Assembly (NCBI GenBank): GCA_031291595.1
Contig: JARLIU010000097.1
Coordinates: 1 to 64,000, forward strand
Direction: 5' to 3'
DNA length: 64,000 nucleotides
Source of the DNA: Ancalomicrobiaceae bacterium
Lineage (GTDB): Bacteria > Pseudomonadota > Alphaproteobacteria > Rhizobiales > Ancalomicrobiaceae
Below are positions 48,165 to 57,303 of the stretch, one piece after another. The position numbers and the translations under genes are program-made. Position 1 is the first letter of the stretch; each line of letters starts with the position of its first letter. Under the pieces are notes generated by a model, which was not told the origin of the DNA, ran no database searches, and saw only the letters and a program-made list of their open reading frames with translations.

Positions 48165-49388
48165 GTGTTGCTCGACGCACATCCATCCGATGTCTCCTCG
48201 GCGAAGCTGCCCTCCTTCAAGGATTGCACGATCCACGCCGATGCGCGCGTCCTCATCGTAGACGACAGCGCGACGATGCGCGGGCTGATCGCCTGGCACC
48301 TGAAGTCGGTCGGGCTGACCAACCTCGCCTTCGCCCAGGACGGAATTGCTGCGCTCGCCGCCGCCGAGGCGGTGACCCCGGATCTGGTGATCGCCGACCT
48401 CGCCATGCCGAACATGGACGGCTTCGAGCTTTGCCGCCGGCTTCGTGCCGATCCGCGCACCGCCGACGTGCCGATCCTGATCCAGACCGGTTCCGACCAG
48501 AACGAGGACCGGGCCCGTTCGTTCGAGGTCGGTGCCTCCGACCTGATCGCCAAGCCGATCGAAAGCCGCGAGATGATCGCCCGCGTCCGCGTCCATCTCG
48601 AGCGCCGCTCGCTGATCAACCATCTGCAGGAATATCAGCGCCGCATGGAGGCCGAGCTGACGCTGGCGCGCTCGATGCAGCATTCGCTGTTGCCCGGCCC
48701 GGGCATCATCGGTTGGCTGAAGCGCCAGCTGCCGATCGACATCGCCAGCACCTACGCGCCGTCGATCGATCTCGGGGGCGACATCTGGGGCCTCGAGTCG
48801 CTCGGGCATAGCCGGATACGACTCTACTCGGCGGATTTCACCGGCCACGGCGTCGGCGCCGCGTTGAACACCTTCCGCCTGCACACATTCCTCGCCTCCG
48901 GTGCCGCCGAAGCCGAAGATCCGGCCGAGTGGCTTGCCAAGATCAACGAATTCCTGTGCTCGATCCTCGACGTCGGCCAGTTCGCCACGGTGTTTGCCGC
49001 AGTCGTCGATCTTGCCGCCGGCGACATCGCCTATTCGCTCGCCGCATGCCCGGCACCGCTGTTGCGCACCGGCAGCACCGCTCCGTTCCAACTGCTAAGC
49101 GGTGCCGGCTACCCCGTCGGCATCACCCGCGCTGCCGACTACGAGACCGTCCGGGCACCGTTCCCGCCCGGCTCGATGCTGGTCCTCTACAGCGACGCGC
49201 TGATCGAAACGCCCGATCCACCCGATGCGATCCTGTCGCCCGAGCGGCTCGGCGACTGCCTCTCAGGCGTGCTGTCGGTGGATGCCGCGATCGAGACGAT
49301 GCTCGCCCCATTGCGCCAGCCGCATGTGCCGCCGCCGACGGACGACCTCACCGTCGTCGCGCTCAGCCACCGCGGTGCCGCCCAATGA
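48165..49388 (+). CDS. Response regulator with PP2C (RsbU/SpoIIE-type) phosphatase domain
   Basis: A 407-residue protein starting at GTG 48165. A receiver domain (about 25-145; VLIVDDSATMRG, phospho-Asp in IADLAMPNMDG, Lys in IAKPIES) is joined by a helical linker (LEYQ-type coiled segment 150-175) to a PP2C domain (180-400) whose acidic metal residues are kept (DLGGDIWG, SADFTGHGVGAAL, DDLTVVAL). It should dephosphorylate the STAS protein when its receiver is phosphorylated, by the cluster's CheA or the hybrid kinase. It overlaps the next gene by ATGA. Confidence 0.92.
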   Translation: MLLDAHPSDVSSAKLPSFKDCTIHADARVLIVDDSATMRGLIAWHLKSVGLTNLAFAQDGIAALAAAEAVTPDLVIADLAMPNMDGFELCRRLRADPRTADVPILIQTGSDQNEDRARSFEVGASDLIAKPIESREMIARVRVHLERRSLINHLQEYQRRMEAELTLARSMQHSLLPGPGIIGWLKRQLPIDIASTYAPSIDLGGDIWGLESLGHSRIRLYSADFTGHGVGAALNTFRLHTFLASGAAEAEDPAEWLAKINEFLCSILDVGQFATVFAAVVDLAAGDIAYSLAACPAPLLRTGSTAPFQLLSGAGYPVGITRAADYETVRAPFPPGSMLVLYSDALIETPDPPDAILSPERLGDCLSGVLSVDAAIETMLAPLRQPHVPPPTDDLTVVALSHRGAAQ

Positions 49389-49972
49389 CCGCGCCGACCG
49401 CCGCCGGCCGCCCAAGACCAGACGAGCCCGGCCCGCATCCGGCCGCTCCGTCGCCGGCTGGGCCGCAGCTCAGCGCCATCCGGGATTTCCTCGCCAGCCA
49501 TGTGTCGGGCATCGGCACCATCCTCAATGGGGTGTTCATGATCCGCACCCACGAGCAGGCGGAACACCTCTCCGCCATGCTCGCCTGCCAATGTCCGGAT
49601 CCGATGCGCGCCGCGGCCGGCATCTGGGAACTGGTCTCCAACGCCATCGAGCACGGCAATCTCGCCATCTCCTATGACGACAAGACGGACCTGCTGAAGG
49701 CCGGAAGCTTCGCCGCCGAGATCGCCCGGCGACAGGCCGCGGAGCCGTTTGTCGCACGCCAGGTGCGCGTCGAGTTCGAGCGCGGCGATGCCGCAGTGGT
49801 GCTGACGATCACCGACGAAGGCGATGGCTTCGACCATCACCTCTATCTCGACTGCGACGCGACCGGCGACCGCCCGAACGGGCGCGGCCTCTATGTCGCC
49901 AGCCACTACGCCTTCGACGACCTGACGTTTCTCGGCAAGGGCAACTGCGTCCGCGCCATCATGCGGGGATGA
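49385..49972 (+). CDS. RsbW-like ATP-binding protein (anti-sigma kinase type)
   Basis: A 195-residue GHKL ATPase. N-box WELVSNAIEHGNLAI, G1 ITDEGDGFD and G2 GRGLYVASHYAFD are complete. A Pro-rich N-terminal extension of 30 residues precedes the domain. Such proteins phosphorylate STAS partners and bind a sigma factor or another target. No sigma-factor gene is in the window, so the target is unknown. ATGA overlaps link it to both neighbours. Confidence 0.88.
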   Translation: MTAPTAAGRPRPDEPGPHPAAPSPAGPQLSAIRDFLASHVSGIGTILNGVFMIRTHEQAEHLSAMLACQCPDPMRAAAGIWELVSNAIEHGNLAISYDDKTDLLKAGSFAAEIARRQAAEPFVARQVRVEFERGDAAVVLTITDEGDGFDHHLYLDCDATGDRPNGRGLYVASHYAFDDLTFLGKGNCVRAIMRG

Positions 49973-52113
49973 CGATGTTGGAATTGACGCTAGTCGCGTG
50001 TCTCCTCGCCGCCGGCACCGGCTTTGCCGCCTGCCTCTACGCCTGTCGTGCCAGGTCGAGCCTCAATCTGGTCTGCCGCCGCATCGTCGCGGCCGAAGCC
50101 GAGCGCGACGCCGTCAGTGCATCGGCCGCCCAGTCGGCGGAAGAATCGGCGGCGCGCAGCACGTCCGCCCTCAACGAGGCACAATCGCAGCTCGAACAGT
50201 TCATCGCCTTCGCCCCCGCCTCGATCGCCATGATCGACCGCGACCTGCGCTTCGTCGCCCACACCCGGCGCTTTGCCACCGAATGCGGCTTCGACCGCCA
50301 TGATCTCGCCGGCTGGCATGTCTCCGACATCCTGCCCTCGCTCGGCCTCGACTGGCCGGCAGCGCTGGCCGAATGCATGGCCGGCTCGCTCGACCGCCGC
50401 GACGAGAAGCTGCTGGAACTGCCCGGCGGCGCGACGCGATGGATCCTGTGGAAATTGCGCCCCTGGCACGCAGCCGACGGCAGCCCGGCCGGGCTGATGC
50501 TGATGACCAAGGACATCACCGAGCGCAAGGCCATGATGCTCCAACTGTCCCGCGCGCTGTCGAGCGCCGAGGCCGCCGCCCGGGCCAAGGCCGATTTCCT
50601 CGCCACCATGAGCCACGAGCTGAGAACGCCGCTGACCGGCATCATCGGCATGGCCGAAAGCCTGCTGGCCGACAGCACGCTGGCTCTGTCGCCTGGGCAT
50701 CGCCAGATGATCGACATGCAGCGCCGCTGCGGCACCGACCTGCTGACGATCGTCAACGATATCCTCGACTTCTCCAAGGCGGATTCCGGCCATCTGCAGC
50801 TGGAGGCGATCCCTGTCGGCATCAGGGATCTGGTGGAAAGCTCGCTCGCCACCATCGCCCCGGCCGCCGAAGGCAAGTCGATTGCGACCGAGCTGACGAT
50901 CGACCCCGCCCTTCCCGATGCGATCGCCGGCGATCCAGTGCGGCTGCGTCAGATTCTGCTGAACTTCCTGTCGAATGCCGCCAAGTTCACCCCTGTCGGC
51001 GGCCACATCGGTTTGGCCGTGTCGCCGAGCGGCGGCGGCATCCGCTTTTCCGTCTCCGATACCGGCGTCGGCATTTCCCCCGACGCGCTGCCGCATCTGT
51101 TCACCCGCTTTTCCCAGGCGGACGCCTCCACCAGCCGCCACTACGGCGGCACCGGACTGGGGCTGGCCATCTGCCGCCAGATGGTCGAATTGATGAACGG
51201 ATCGATTGAAGTCGAGAGCGAGCCTGGCATAGGCTCGACCTTCTCCTTCACCATCCCGATCCGGCCGGCGGCGCAACAGCCCCAGACGCCGGTTGCCCTC
51301 GCCCCAGTGGTCCAGGCCCAGCCGGCCGCTCCCACCGATGCCGCGGCAGCACCGCCGGCAGTCGGACGTCCGGCCGTCGCTCGCCACATCCTCGTTGCCG
51401 AAGACAATGGCACCAACCGGCTCCTCGTCTCCAAGATGCTCGAAAAGCAGGGATGCCGCGTCAGCCTTGTCGCCGACGGCCGCGCCGCGGTCGAGGCCGT
51501 CACCCGCCCCGGCGCCGAGCGCTTCGACCTCGTACTGATGGACATCCATATGCCCATCATGGACGGCGAAGAGGCGACACGGCAGATCCGTGCGTGCGAA
51601 GCCGGACGGCGGACGCCGATCGTCGCACTGACCGCCAATGCCTTCAGCGAAGACATAGCTCGCTATCGGGCGCTCGGCATGGACGACCACATCGCCAAGC
51701 CGATCGACTGGCCGCTGCTGTTCTCCACCCTCGACCGGCTCGCCAACGCCTCGGTGGGCATCGACGACCTGCCAGTCCTCGACCACCATACGCTCGCCGA
51801 ACTCCGCTCCATGTTCGGCGCCGACGCGGCCCAGGAACTGGTCGACCTGTTCGCCGTCGAGCTCGAATCCCGCACCGCTGCGCTCTCCGGCACCGCCGCA
51901 GCCGCCGCCCTCGCCGTCGAAGCTCACGCGCTCGCCTCTGCCGCCAAGAGCATCGGCTGTGCCGAACTGTCGCGTCGGTGCAAGGAGTTGGAGCGCAAGA
52001 TCACCGCCGGCAGCGACGATATCGGCACCGAACTGGCCGCCATCCTGGCCGCCGCCGCCCGCGCCGGCGATGCCATCCGCCGCGAAGCCGGACAGATCGG
52101 GGCAGCTGCTTGA
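49969..52113 (+). CDS. Hybrid histidine kinase (PAS-HisKA-HATPase-REC-Hpt)
   Basis: A 714-residue kinase with an N-terminal membrane helix (6-25), coiled coil (40-75), PAS domain (about 76-190, ending MLMTKDITERK), HisKA (phospho-His in ATMSHELRTPLTG), HATPase (LLNFLSNAAKFTPVGG, GTGLGLAICRQMVEL), a receiver (about 468-585, Asp in LVLMDIHMPIMDG) and a C-terminal Hpt-like helical domain (His in EAHALASAAKSIG). The full internal relay lets it send phosphate to a separate receiver, the receiver-PP2C protein being the nearest candidate. It is the last gene of the cluster. Confidence 0.93.
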   Translation: MTMLELTLVACLLAAGTGFAACLYACRARSSLNLVCRRIVAAEAERDAVSASAAQSAEESAARSTSALNEAQSQLEQFIAFAPASIAMIDRDLRFVAHTRRFATECGFDRHDLAGWHVSDILPSLGLDWPAALAECMAGSLDRRDEKLLELPGGATRWILWKLRPWHAADGSPAGLMLMTKDITERKAMMLQLSRALSSAEAAARAKADFLATMSHELRTPLTGIIGMAESLLADSTLALSPGHRQMIDMQRRCGTDLLTIVNDILDFSKADSGHLQLEAIPVGIRDLVESSLATIAPAAEGKSIATELTIDPALPDAIAGDPVRLRQILLNFLSNAAKFTPVGGHIGLAVSPSGGGIRFSVSDTGVGISPDALPHLFTRFSQADASTSRHYGGTGLGLAICRQMVELMNGSIEVESEPGIGSTFSFTIPIRPAAQQPQTPVALAPVVQAQPAAPTDAAAAPPAVGRPAVARHILVAEDNGTNRLLVSKMLEKQGCRVSLVADGRAAVEAVTRPGAERFDLVLMDIHMPIMDGEEATRQIRACEAGRRTPIVALTANAFSEDIARYRALGMDDHIAKPIDWPLLFSTLDRLANASVGIDDLPVLDHHTLAELRSMFGADAAQELVDLFAVELESRTAALSGTAAAAALAVEAHALASAAKSIGCAELSRRCKELERKITAGSDDIGTELAAILAAAARAGDAIRREAGQIGAAA

Positions 52114-52149
52114 CGAGCGGCCGCCCGATTGGGGATCGCGGCGATTAAG

Positions 52150-52196
52150 GCGCCGGCCGACCAGTTGGAACGAGACCGGCGCTCTATCTTTTTGTT
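52150..52196 (+). terminator. Candidate terminator of the chemosensory cluster
   Basis: GCGCCGG (52150-52156) and CCGGCGC (52176-52182) form a hairpin followed by TCTATCTTTTTGTTT. It lies about 40 bases after the hybrid-kinase stop codon. Confidence 0.6.
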
Positions 52197-53004
52197 TGAG
52201 CATCGGAATCGACCCGGAACCGGCTCCCGCTTCCAGGTCCGAGGCTCTAAGCTCTGCGATGCATAGATTTGCAGGTGTCGCCGACCGGCGAGCAGTTGCC
52301 GAGTCGCACGTCACGTCCGAAATATAACATTCTGATTCATGAACGTAATTTCGGCGTCGCCGAACCGGCGTCTACCCGAAATAGACGGTCGTGGCGGCAG
52401 ATAGCAGTTCCGCACAGACATCCAATTCGCCGTCCACACTGACCATCCGGCCGAACAGTGCTGCCACTCACGTTGGCTTAACGTTCTCGCAATATTTACA
52501 GCTCGTTAAGAAATCAAATGGTAGATGATCTTCCCAAGAGTTAGAATCGATGCAGGTGCTTGATTCGCCGCTGTTCAAGTAGGCGGCAAGCATATCGATC
52601 GGGGTATAGCCGGAAGTCCGGAATAATGACGATGGTCGACAGCACGATCGCAGCGGCGGTTGGCATGGATCGGCCGCTCATGCAGTCCAGGCAGCCGAGC
52701 TATCCAGTACCGGCCCCGCGTCTGCCGCCGGCAACCGACTTTGTCGGTCGCGCTGCGGGGGGCCGATCGGTTGCAGTGTGCAGTTGCGTCCACGGTAGCT
52801 AGCCCGGGCCGGGCATTAAAGTCGGCGCGCCGCATGGTGTCGCACGGTCAATACCTGGTTCGATCAGAACGCAATGTCCGCAGCATAGTCCCGAGGGCGT
52901 CAAGCCTAACCGGACAAGGATATGCGCGAGACAAAAAGTCTGGAATATTGTGACGTGCTTCGTCGGCGCGACAATACTCTAAGACGACCTGCACAGGCAG
53001 AGCC
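52197..53004. other. Gene-poor region of about 800 bases
   Basis: No reading frame that I can support. GC falls around 52480-52560, which has promoter-like AT-rich sequence. A short frame at 52629-52802 has no ribosome-binding site or family character. The stretch has the look of accessory or decayed DNA. Confidence 0.4.
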
Positions 53005-53175
53005 ATGACGGAAGACGTCATCACCCACCGGCCAACGCTTTCCACCTACGAAGAAATCGATGCGGCGCTCAACTGGCTGCGTCGCTACACCAAAAGCAAG
53101 ACTGAACTGTGCACGATGCTCGTGCAGTACTACGCCGTCGACCTCGACATGCTGGCCAACAGGCTGCAGCACTGA
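53005..53175 (+). CDS. Small helical protein, paralog of the facing gene
   Basis: A 56-residue protein. Residues about 13-55 share a pattern with the convergent gene at 53258-53464: A-A-x-x-W, six residues, S-x-T-E, then Y-x-VDLD-x-LA-x-x-L (here TKSKTELCTMLVQYYAVDLD). The shared pattern argues that both are real coding regions despite their size. No known domain is recognised; it is predicted to be two or three helices, cytoplasmic, with no signal. The ribosome-binding site is weak. Confidence 0.6.
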   Translation: MTEDVITHRPTLSTYEEIDAALNWLRRYTKSKTELCTMLVQYYAVDLDMLANRLQH

Positions 53176-53257
53176 CGACCCGGCGACGCGAGCGCCGATG
53201 ACTCTCCGGCCGCCGCGGTGCGCGGCGAGCGACCGAGGTTGCCTCTCGGCGTGACGA

Positions 53258-53464
53258 TCAGTTGACCGCGACTTTGCGCGCCAGAACATCCGCCAGGAGA
53301 TCGAGGTCGACCCGGTACCATGCCGCCAGCAGGCGCCATGCCTCCGTCGTCGAACTGCAACGGTCGAGCGCCCATTCGACTGCCGCTTCCACGGCGGCTT
53401 CGTCATCCAGCGTGGCACGCTCCGCTTCGCAGAAACTTTCCACTTGGTACTCCCAACTGACCAT
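53258..53464 (-). CDS. Small helical protein, paralog of the facing gene
   Basis: A 68-residue protein from ATG 53464, acidic N-terminal half (WEYQVESFCEAERATLDDE) and then AAVEWALDRCSSTTEAWRLL followed by AAWYRVDLDLLADVLARKV. The second half aligns without gaps to the protein encoded convergently at 53005-53175. The stop codons of the two genes are about 82 bases apart, so they look like an old inverted duplication. Unknown function; no membrane segment. Confidence 0.6.
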   Translation of the reverse strand: MVSWEYQVESFCEAERATLDDEAAVEAAVEWALDRCSSTTEAWRLLAAWYRVDLDLLADVLARKVAVN

Positions 53465-53882
53465 GCCCCAACACAACGGGGCGCCGCGCCGACCGTCGGT
53501 CACCGCAGCAGGATTCCACGCCAGCAGCGCGCTCCCCGGCCGACCGCCCAAGGCGATCGACCTTCAAGCTGATCCGCTGTCCAATCAAGAGGTTAGACCG
53601 CTGATTCAGCTGTCGCACGCTTCCATGCGACGGCACGGCGCTCCACCACTATTGACACAACCGCCAACACCTTTCTCCCGGTCCACACAGACGGAGGCCG
53701 TTCGGAAGGTGGCGTAACTGAGCACCGAATATTGACGACAGAGTGACAGATTTGGCAATCCGCTTTGTAGATATTGGGTTAAGACGCGTGCAGATGCACT
53801 CGCCTTCCAGTTACATTCGCAATGATGCTTATGCGATCCTGCCGAAGTATTCGATCCGCTGGCCGTCCCCAACAGATCCGCT
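53465..53882. other. Intergenic region
   Basis: About 420 bases without a supportable gene; AT-richer at 53720-53830. It holds the upstream region of the small minus-strand gene on its left. Confidence 0.4.
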
Positions 53883-54263
53883 TCAGCGCCGCTTGGCGGT
53901 TACCTCGATTTCGATCTTCATCTCGGGCTTGACCAGACCGCAGACGATCATCGTCGCCGCCGGTCGCACCTCGGCGAAATACTGGCCGACGAGCGGAAAC
54001 ACCGCGTCCATAGAACTGGCATCGGTGATGTAGTAGACGGCGCGGACGACGTCGGCGAGATCGAAGCCGGCCTCGGCGAGCGCTCGTCCGATGGTCTCCA
54101 TCGCGTTGCGCGTCTGGTCCTCGACCGCATCGGGCATCGTCATGGCAGCATAATCGTAGCCGGTGGTGCCCGACACCCAGGCCCAGTCGCCGTCGACGAC
54201 TGCGCGGGAATAGCCGGCGACCTTTTCGAACGGCGAACCGGTAGAGATCAATTGACGCGTCAT
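53883..54263 (-). CDS. RidA/YjgF-family protein
   Basis: A 126-residue trimeric Rid-family protein (GYSRAVVDGDWAWVSGTTGYD, NAMETIGRALAEAGFDLADVVR, PAATMIVCGLVKPEMKIEIE). RidA enzymes hydrolyse reactive enamine/imine intermediates from PLP enzymes. The canonical arginine that holds the carboxylate in RidA is in the region RPAATMIVCGL, where R is kept. It lies downstream of leuD on the same strand. Confidence 0.9.
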   Translation of the reverse strand: MTRQLISTGSPFEKVAGYSRAVVDGDWAWVSGTTGYDYAAMTMPDAVEDQTRNAMETIGRALAEAGFDLADVVRAVYYITDASSMDAVFPLVGQYFAEVRPAATMIVCGLVKPEMKIEIEVTAKRR

Positions 54264-54334
54264 GCCATCCTCAGCAGAAAACGGCCCGGCCGGTCATGCC
54301 GCCGGGCGCACGAATACAGCAAGCCGGCTGCGGC

Positions 54335-54940
54335 TCACGCCCAGGGTTGCTCAGCCGAATGGCGCTTCTCGTAGGCCGAGATCGCCGTTTCCTTCCCGAG
54401 CGTCAGGCCGATGTCGTCAAGCCCGTTCAACAGGCAATGCTTGCGGAACGGATCGACGTCGAAGGCGATCGAGCCGCCGTCCGGCCCCTTGATGGTCTGG
54501 CTGTCCAGATCCACCGTCAGCGTGGCGTTTGCCCCGCGGCTGGCGTCGTCCATCAGCTTCGCCAGATCTTCGGCCGAGACCTTGATCGGCAGGATGCCGT
54601 TCTTGAAGCAATTGTTGTAGAAGATGTCGGCGAAGCTGGTCGAGATGACGCAGCGGATGCCGAAGTCGGCAAGCGCCCAGGGCGCATGCTCGCGGCTCGA
54701 GCCGCAGCCGAAATTGTCACCCGCCACCAGCAGTTGCGACTTGCGATAGGCGGCCTGGTTGAGAATGAAGTCCGGCTTCTCGCTGCCATCCTGGTTGAAG
54801 CGCATTTCGAAGAACAGGCCGCGCCCGAGCCCGGTGCGTTCGATCGTCTTCAGGAACTGCTTGGGGATGATCATATCGGTGTCGATATTGACGATCGGCA
54901 GTGGCGCCGCCACACCCGTCAACGTCGTGAACTTATCCAT
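54335..54940 (-). CDS. leuD: 3-isopropylmalate dehydratase small subunit
   Basis: A 201-residue subunit that, with LeuC, isomerises 2- to 3-isopropylmalate in leucine synthesis. Family features are [40 protein letters not shown] and [20 protein letters not shown] 54940 (MDKFTTLTG) is the family start. leuC is not in the window, and leuB, often found between leuD and asd in alphaproteobacteria, is absent here. Confidence 0.96.
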   Translation of the reverse strand: MDKFTTLTGVAAPLPIVNIDTDMIIPKQFLKTIERTGLGRGLFFEMRFNQDGSEKPDFILNQAAYRKSQLLVAGDNFGCGSSREHAPWALADFGIRCVISTSFADIFYNNCFKNGILPIKVSAEDLAKLMDDASRGANATLTVDLDSQTIKGPDGGSIAFDVDPFRKHCLLNGLDDIGLTLGKETAISAYEKRHSAEQPWA

Positions 54941-55152
54941 TTCGATCCCTCCTGAGTGCGAGGATGGCTGAATAGCGCGTTTCTGCCCGACGATGAAGGG
55001 GTATTTGACGGGCGGCGGCCGGGCTTGCCAAGCCAGCTTCGTCAACCAACTGAAAGACGGCGCGCGGAAACCGTTGCGAAAGCCGATCGGCTGGTGTCCT
55101 GTTGACCGACGTTCGACCCTGCCGCCGCGGCGGCATTGAGGAGATCAAATTC

Positions 55153-55524
55153 GTGCTTCTCGAACTGGAATTGGGCGCTGCCCTGATCGTGCTGGGGCTC
55201 CTCATCGCCATCTGGCAGTATTTCCGCGGGCGATCCGGCATCGCCACCCACGGCAAGGTCGCCCGCATCGATGCGACCGACAAGAAGTCGCCGTTGGGCG
55301 AAGCCAAGCTCACCATCCGCTTTGTCGACGGCGAGGGCGCCCTGCGCTTCTTCTCCGCTTCGGTTCGCGGCACGCGCTACAGCGTGAGTGACGACATTCC
55401 GGTGCGCTATTCGGCGAAGGACCCGGGCAACGCCCGGGTCGACGAGGGCGCCGCCAAATGGGTGCGCCCGCTGGTCGTCGCCGTGGTCGGCCTGTTCCTG
55501 ATTGGCGCCGGGTTATTGAAGTAG
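55153..55524 (+). CDS. DUF3592-type two-helix membrane protein
   Basis: A 123-residue protein starting at GTG 55153, chosen because GAGGAG lies about eight bases upstream; TTG 55102 is a less likely start. A transmembrane helix (about 5-22), an extracytoplasmic beta domain of about 70 residues (GKVARIDATDKKSPLGEAKLTIRF, in part, then VRYSAKDPGNARVD) and a second helix (about 102-121) give the DUF3592 plan. Unknown function. It is inserted between leuD and asd on the opposite strand. Confidence 0.7.
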   Translation: MLLELELGAALIVLGLLIAIWQYFRGRSGIATHGKVARIDATDKKSPLGEAKLTIRFVDGEGALRFFSASVRGTRYSVSDDIPVRYSAKDPGNARVDEGAAKWVRPLVVAVVGLFLIGAGLLK

Positions 55525-55631
55525 TCCCGCCTACCGCTCCGCACGCGATGGCGGCAACGGCGCCACGCCGGCGAACGACAGCGGCGGCACCTTTCGATGC
55601 CGCCGCCCAAGCAAGTCCGGGACCGATGCGA

Positions 55632-56669
55632 TCACGCCGCCTTTTGCGCCTTCGGCGTGATGAGCTTGCGGTTGATCAGCACTTCGGCGATCTGCACGGC
55701 GTTCAACGCCGCGCCCTTGCGCAAATTGTCGGAGACGCACCAGAACGCCAGCCCGTTCTCCACCGTCGCGTCCTCGCGGATGCGGCTGATGTAGGTGGCG
55801 TCCTCGCCCGTCGCCTCGTAGGGCGTGGCATAGCCACCGGGTTCGCGCTTGTCGATCACCAGGCAGCCGGGCGCCTCACGCAGGATGTCGCGGGCTTCGT
55901 CCGCCGTCACCGGGTTCTCGAATTCGACGTTGACGGCTTCCGAGTGGGAGATGAACACCGGCACGCGCACGCATGTGGCGGTCAGCTTGATCTTCGGATC
56001 GAGAATCTTCTTGGTCTCGACCATCATCTTCCACTCTTCCTTCGTGTAGCCGTCCTCCATGAACACGTCGATATGCGGGATGACATTGAAGGCGATGCGC
56101 TTGGGGAACTTCTTCACCTCGATCGGATCGGTGACGAAGACGGCGCGCGTCTGGGTGAACAGTTCGTCCATCGCTTCCTTGCCGGCGCCCGACACCGACT
56201 GATAGGTGGAGACGACGACGCGCTTGATCTTGAACTCGTCGTGCAGCGGCTTCAGCGCGACGACGAGTTGCGCGGTCGAGCAGTTCGGATTGGCGATGAT
56301 GTACTTCTTCTTGAACCCGACGATGGCGTCGGCGTTCACTTCCGGCACGATCAGCGGCACGTCGGCGTCGTAGCGCCAGGCCGAGGAATTGTCGATGACG
56401 ACGCAGCCCTTGGCAGCGATCTTCGGCGACCATTCCTTCGATACCGCCCCGCCCGCGGACATCAGGCAGATGTCTGTGTCGGTGAAGTCGTAGTTGTCGA
56501 GCACCTTGGTCTTCAGCGTCTTGTTGCCGAACGAAACCTCGGTGCCGAGCGAACGGGAAGAGGCGAGCGCCACGACTTCCGACGCCGGAAATCCGCGCTC
56601 GTCGAGGATCTCGAGCATCTCGCGGCCCACATTTCCGGTGGCACCGACCACAGCAACCTTGTAACTCAT
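55632..56669 (-). CDS. asd: Aspartate-semialdehyde dehydrogenase
   Basis: A 345-residue enzyme reducing aspartyl phosphate to the semialdehyde for lysine, threonine and methionine synthesis. It shows the NADP motif VAVVGATGNVGREML, the active-site Cys in IIANPNCSTAQLV, and VSTYQSVSGAGKEAMDEL. ATG 56669 (MSYKVAVVG) is the family start; the open frame upstream is not conserved. A hairpin lies about 40 bases before the start. Confidence 0.97.
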   Translation of the reverse strand: MSYKVAVVGATGNVGREMLEILDERGFPASEVVALASSRSLGTEVSFGNKTLKTKVLDNYDFTDTDICLMSAGGAVSKEWSPKIAAKGCVVIDNSSAWRYDADVPLIVPEVNADAIVGFKKKYIIANPNCSTAQLVVALKPLHDEFKIKRVVVSTYQSVSGAGKEAMDELFTQTRAVFVTDPIEVKKFPKRIAFNVIPHIDVFMEDGYTKEEWKMMVETKKILDPKIKLTATCVRVPVFISHSEAVNVEFENPVTADEARDILREAPGCLVIDKREPGGYATPYEATGEDATYISRIREDATVENGLAFWCVSDNLRKGAALNAVQIAEVLINRKLITPKAQKAA

Positions 56670-57303
56670 TGGAAAGCCTCTAGCCTTGTCTTTTCGCTCC
56701 CCCGGCTTCGGACCGAGTGGCGGCAACAAGCCGCTCGTTCGGTCCGCCTGGCCCTCTCCTCCCCGCCGGGAGAGGGCACGGGGAAAAGGGGCAGGCTCAG
56801 CCGGCGGTTTTCGCCGCCGTCGTCGCGGTCGTTTTTGCCGTCGCAGTGACGCGATCGGTGAACGACAGATCGATGCGCGTTGGCATGACGACCGACATGA
56901 CGGATGCCCCAGGATCGGCGCGGACGGAACTGCCTACGCCCGGCGACCGCGGACGAGCGATTTCGCCCGTTCCACGCGCCAGATGAGACGGAGCCTCACG
57001 AGCAGCGAAAAGTCAAGCCGCAATGCTGCGAGGTCAGGGCTATCGCGCCTGGGCGAGGACGGCCATGCCCGGCATCTGTGGTTTTGGTTTGGTCGTTTGG
57101 ACGGGCGGCCGGACCGGCGCTGAACCCGCTCTGCCGACGCGCATGTTCTGCCCGTGTTGTCAACGGCGTGCAGATATGGCGCCACGGCGATCGTCAACGC
57201 CAGGGGCCATTCCTATATACGCACCTCGCCGTACTCCCGCCGCTTCGACCATGCCCGCAGCGGACCGAGCCGGATCCTTGTCGCTACGATTGCGGAGGCC
57301 TCG
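56670..57303. other. Intergenic region with two hairpins, no gene
   Basis: On the left, GGACCGA (56710-56716) pairs with TCGGTCC (56739-56745) around an inner GCGGC/GCCGC stem, within the presumed asd leader. At 56751-56777, GCCCTCTC and GAGAGGGC form another palindrome of a type common between genes in GC-rich bacteria. The rest, to the start of the monooxygenase gene, holds nothing that I recognise. Confidence 0.5.

Noticed and set aside
45501-49091. An 1196-codon open frame on the minus strand opposite cheB to the PP2C gene
   Set aside because: Spans four well-supported genes on the other strand; antisense artefact of GC-rich DNA.
49990-52314. A 774-codon open frame on the minus strand opposite the hybrid kinase gene
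   Set aside because: Antisense to a kinase with complete motifs; no independent evidence.
52629-52802. A 58-codon plus-strand frame before the small paralog pair
   Set aside because: No ribosome-binding site, no similarity to the pair and irregular composition.
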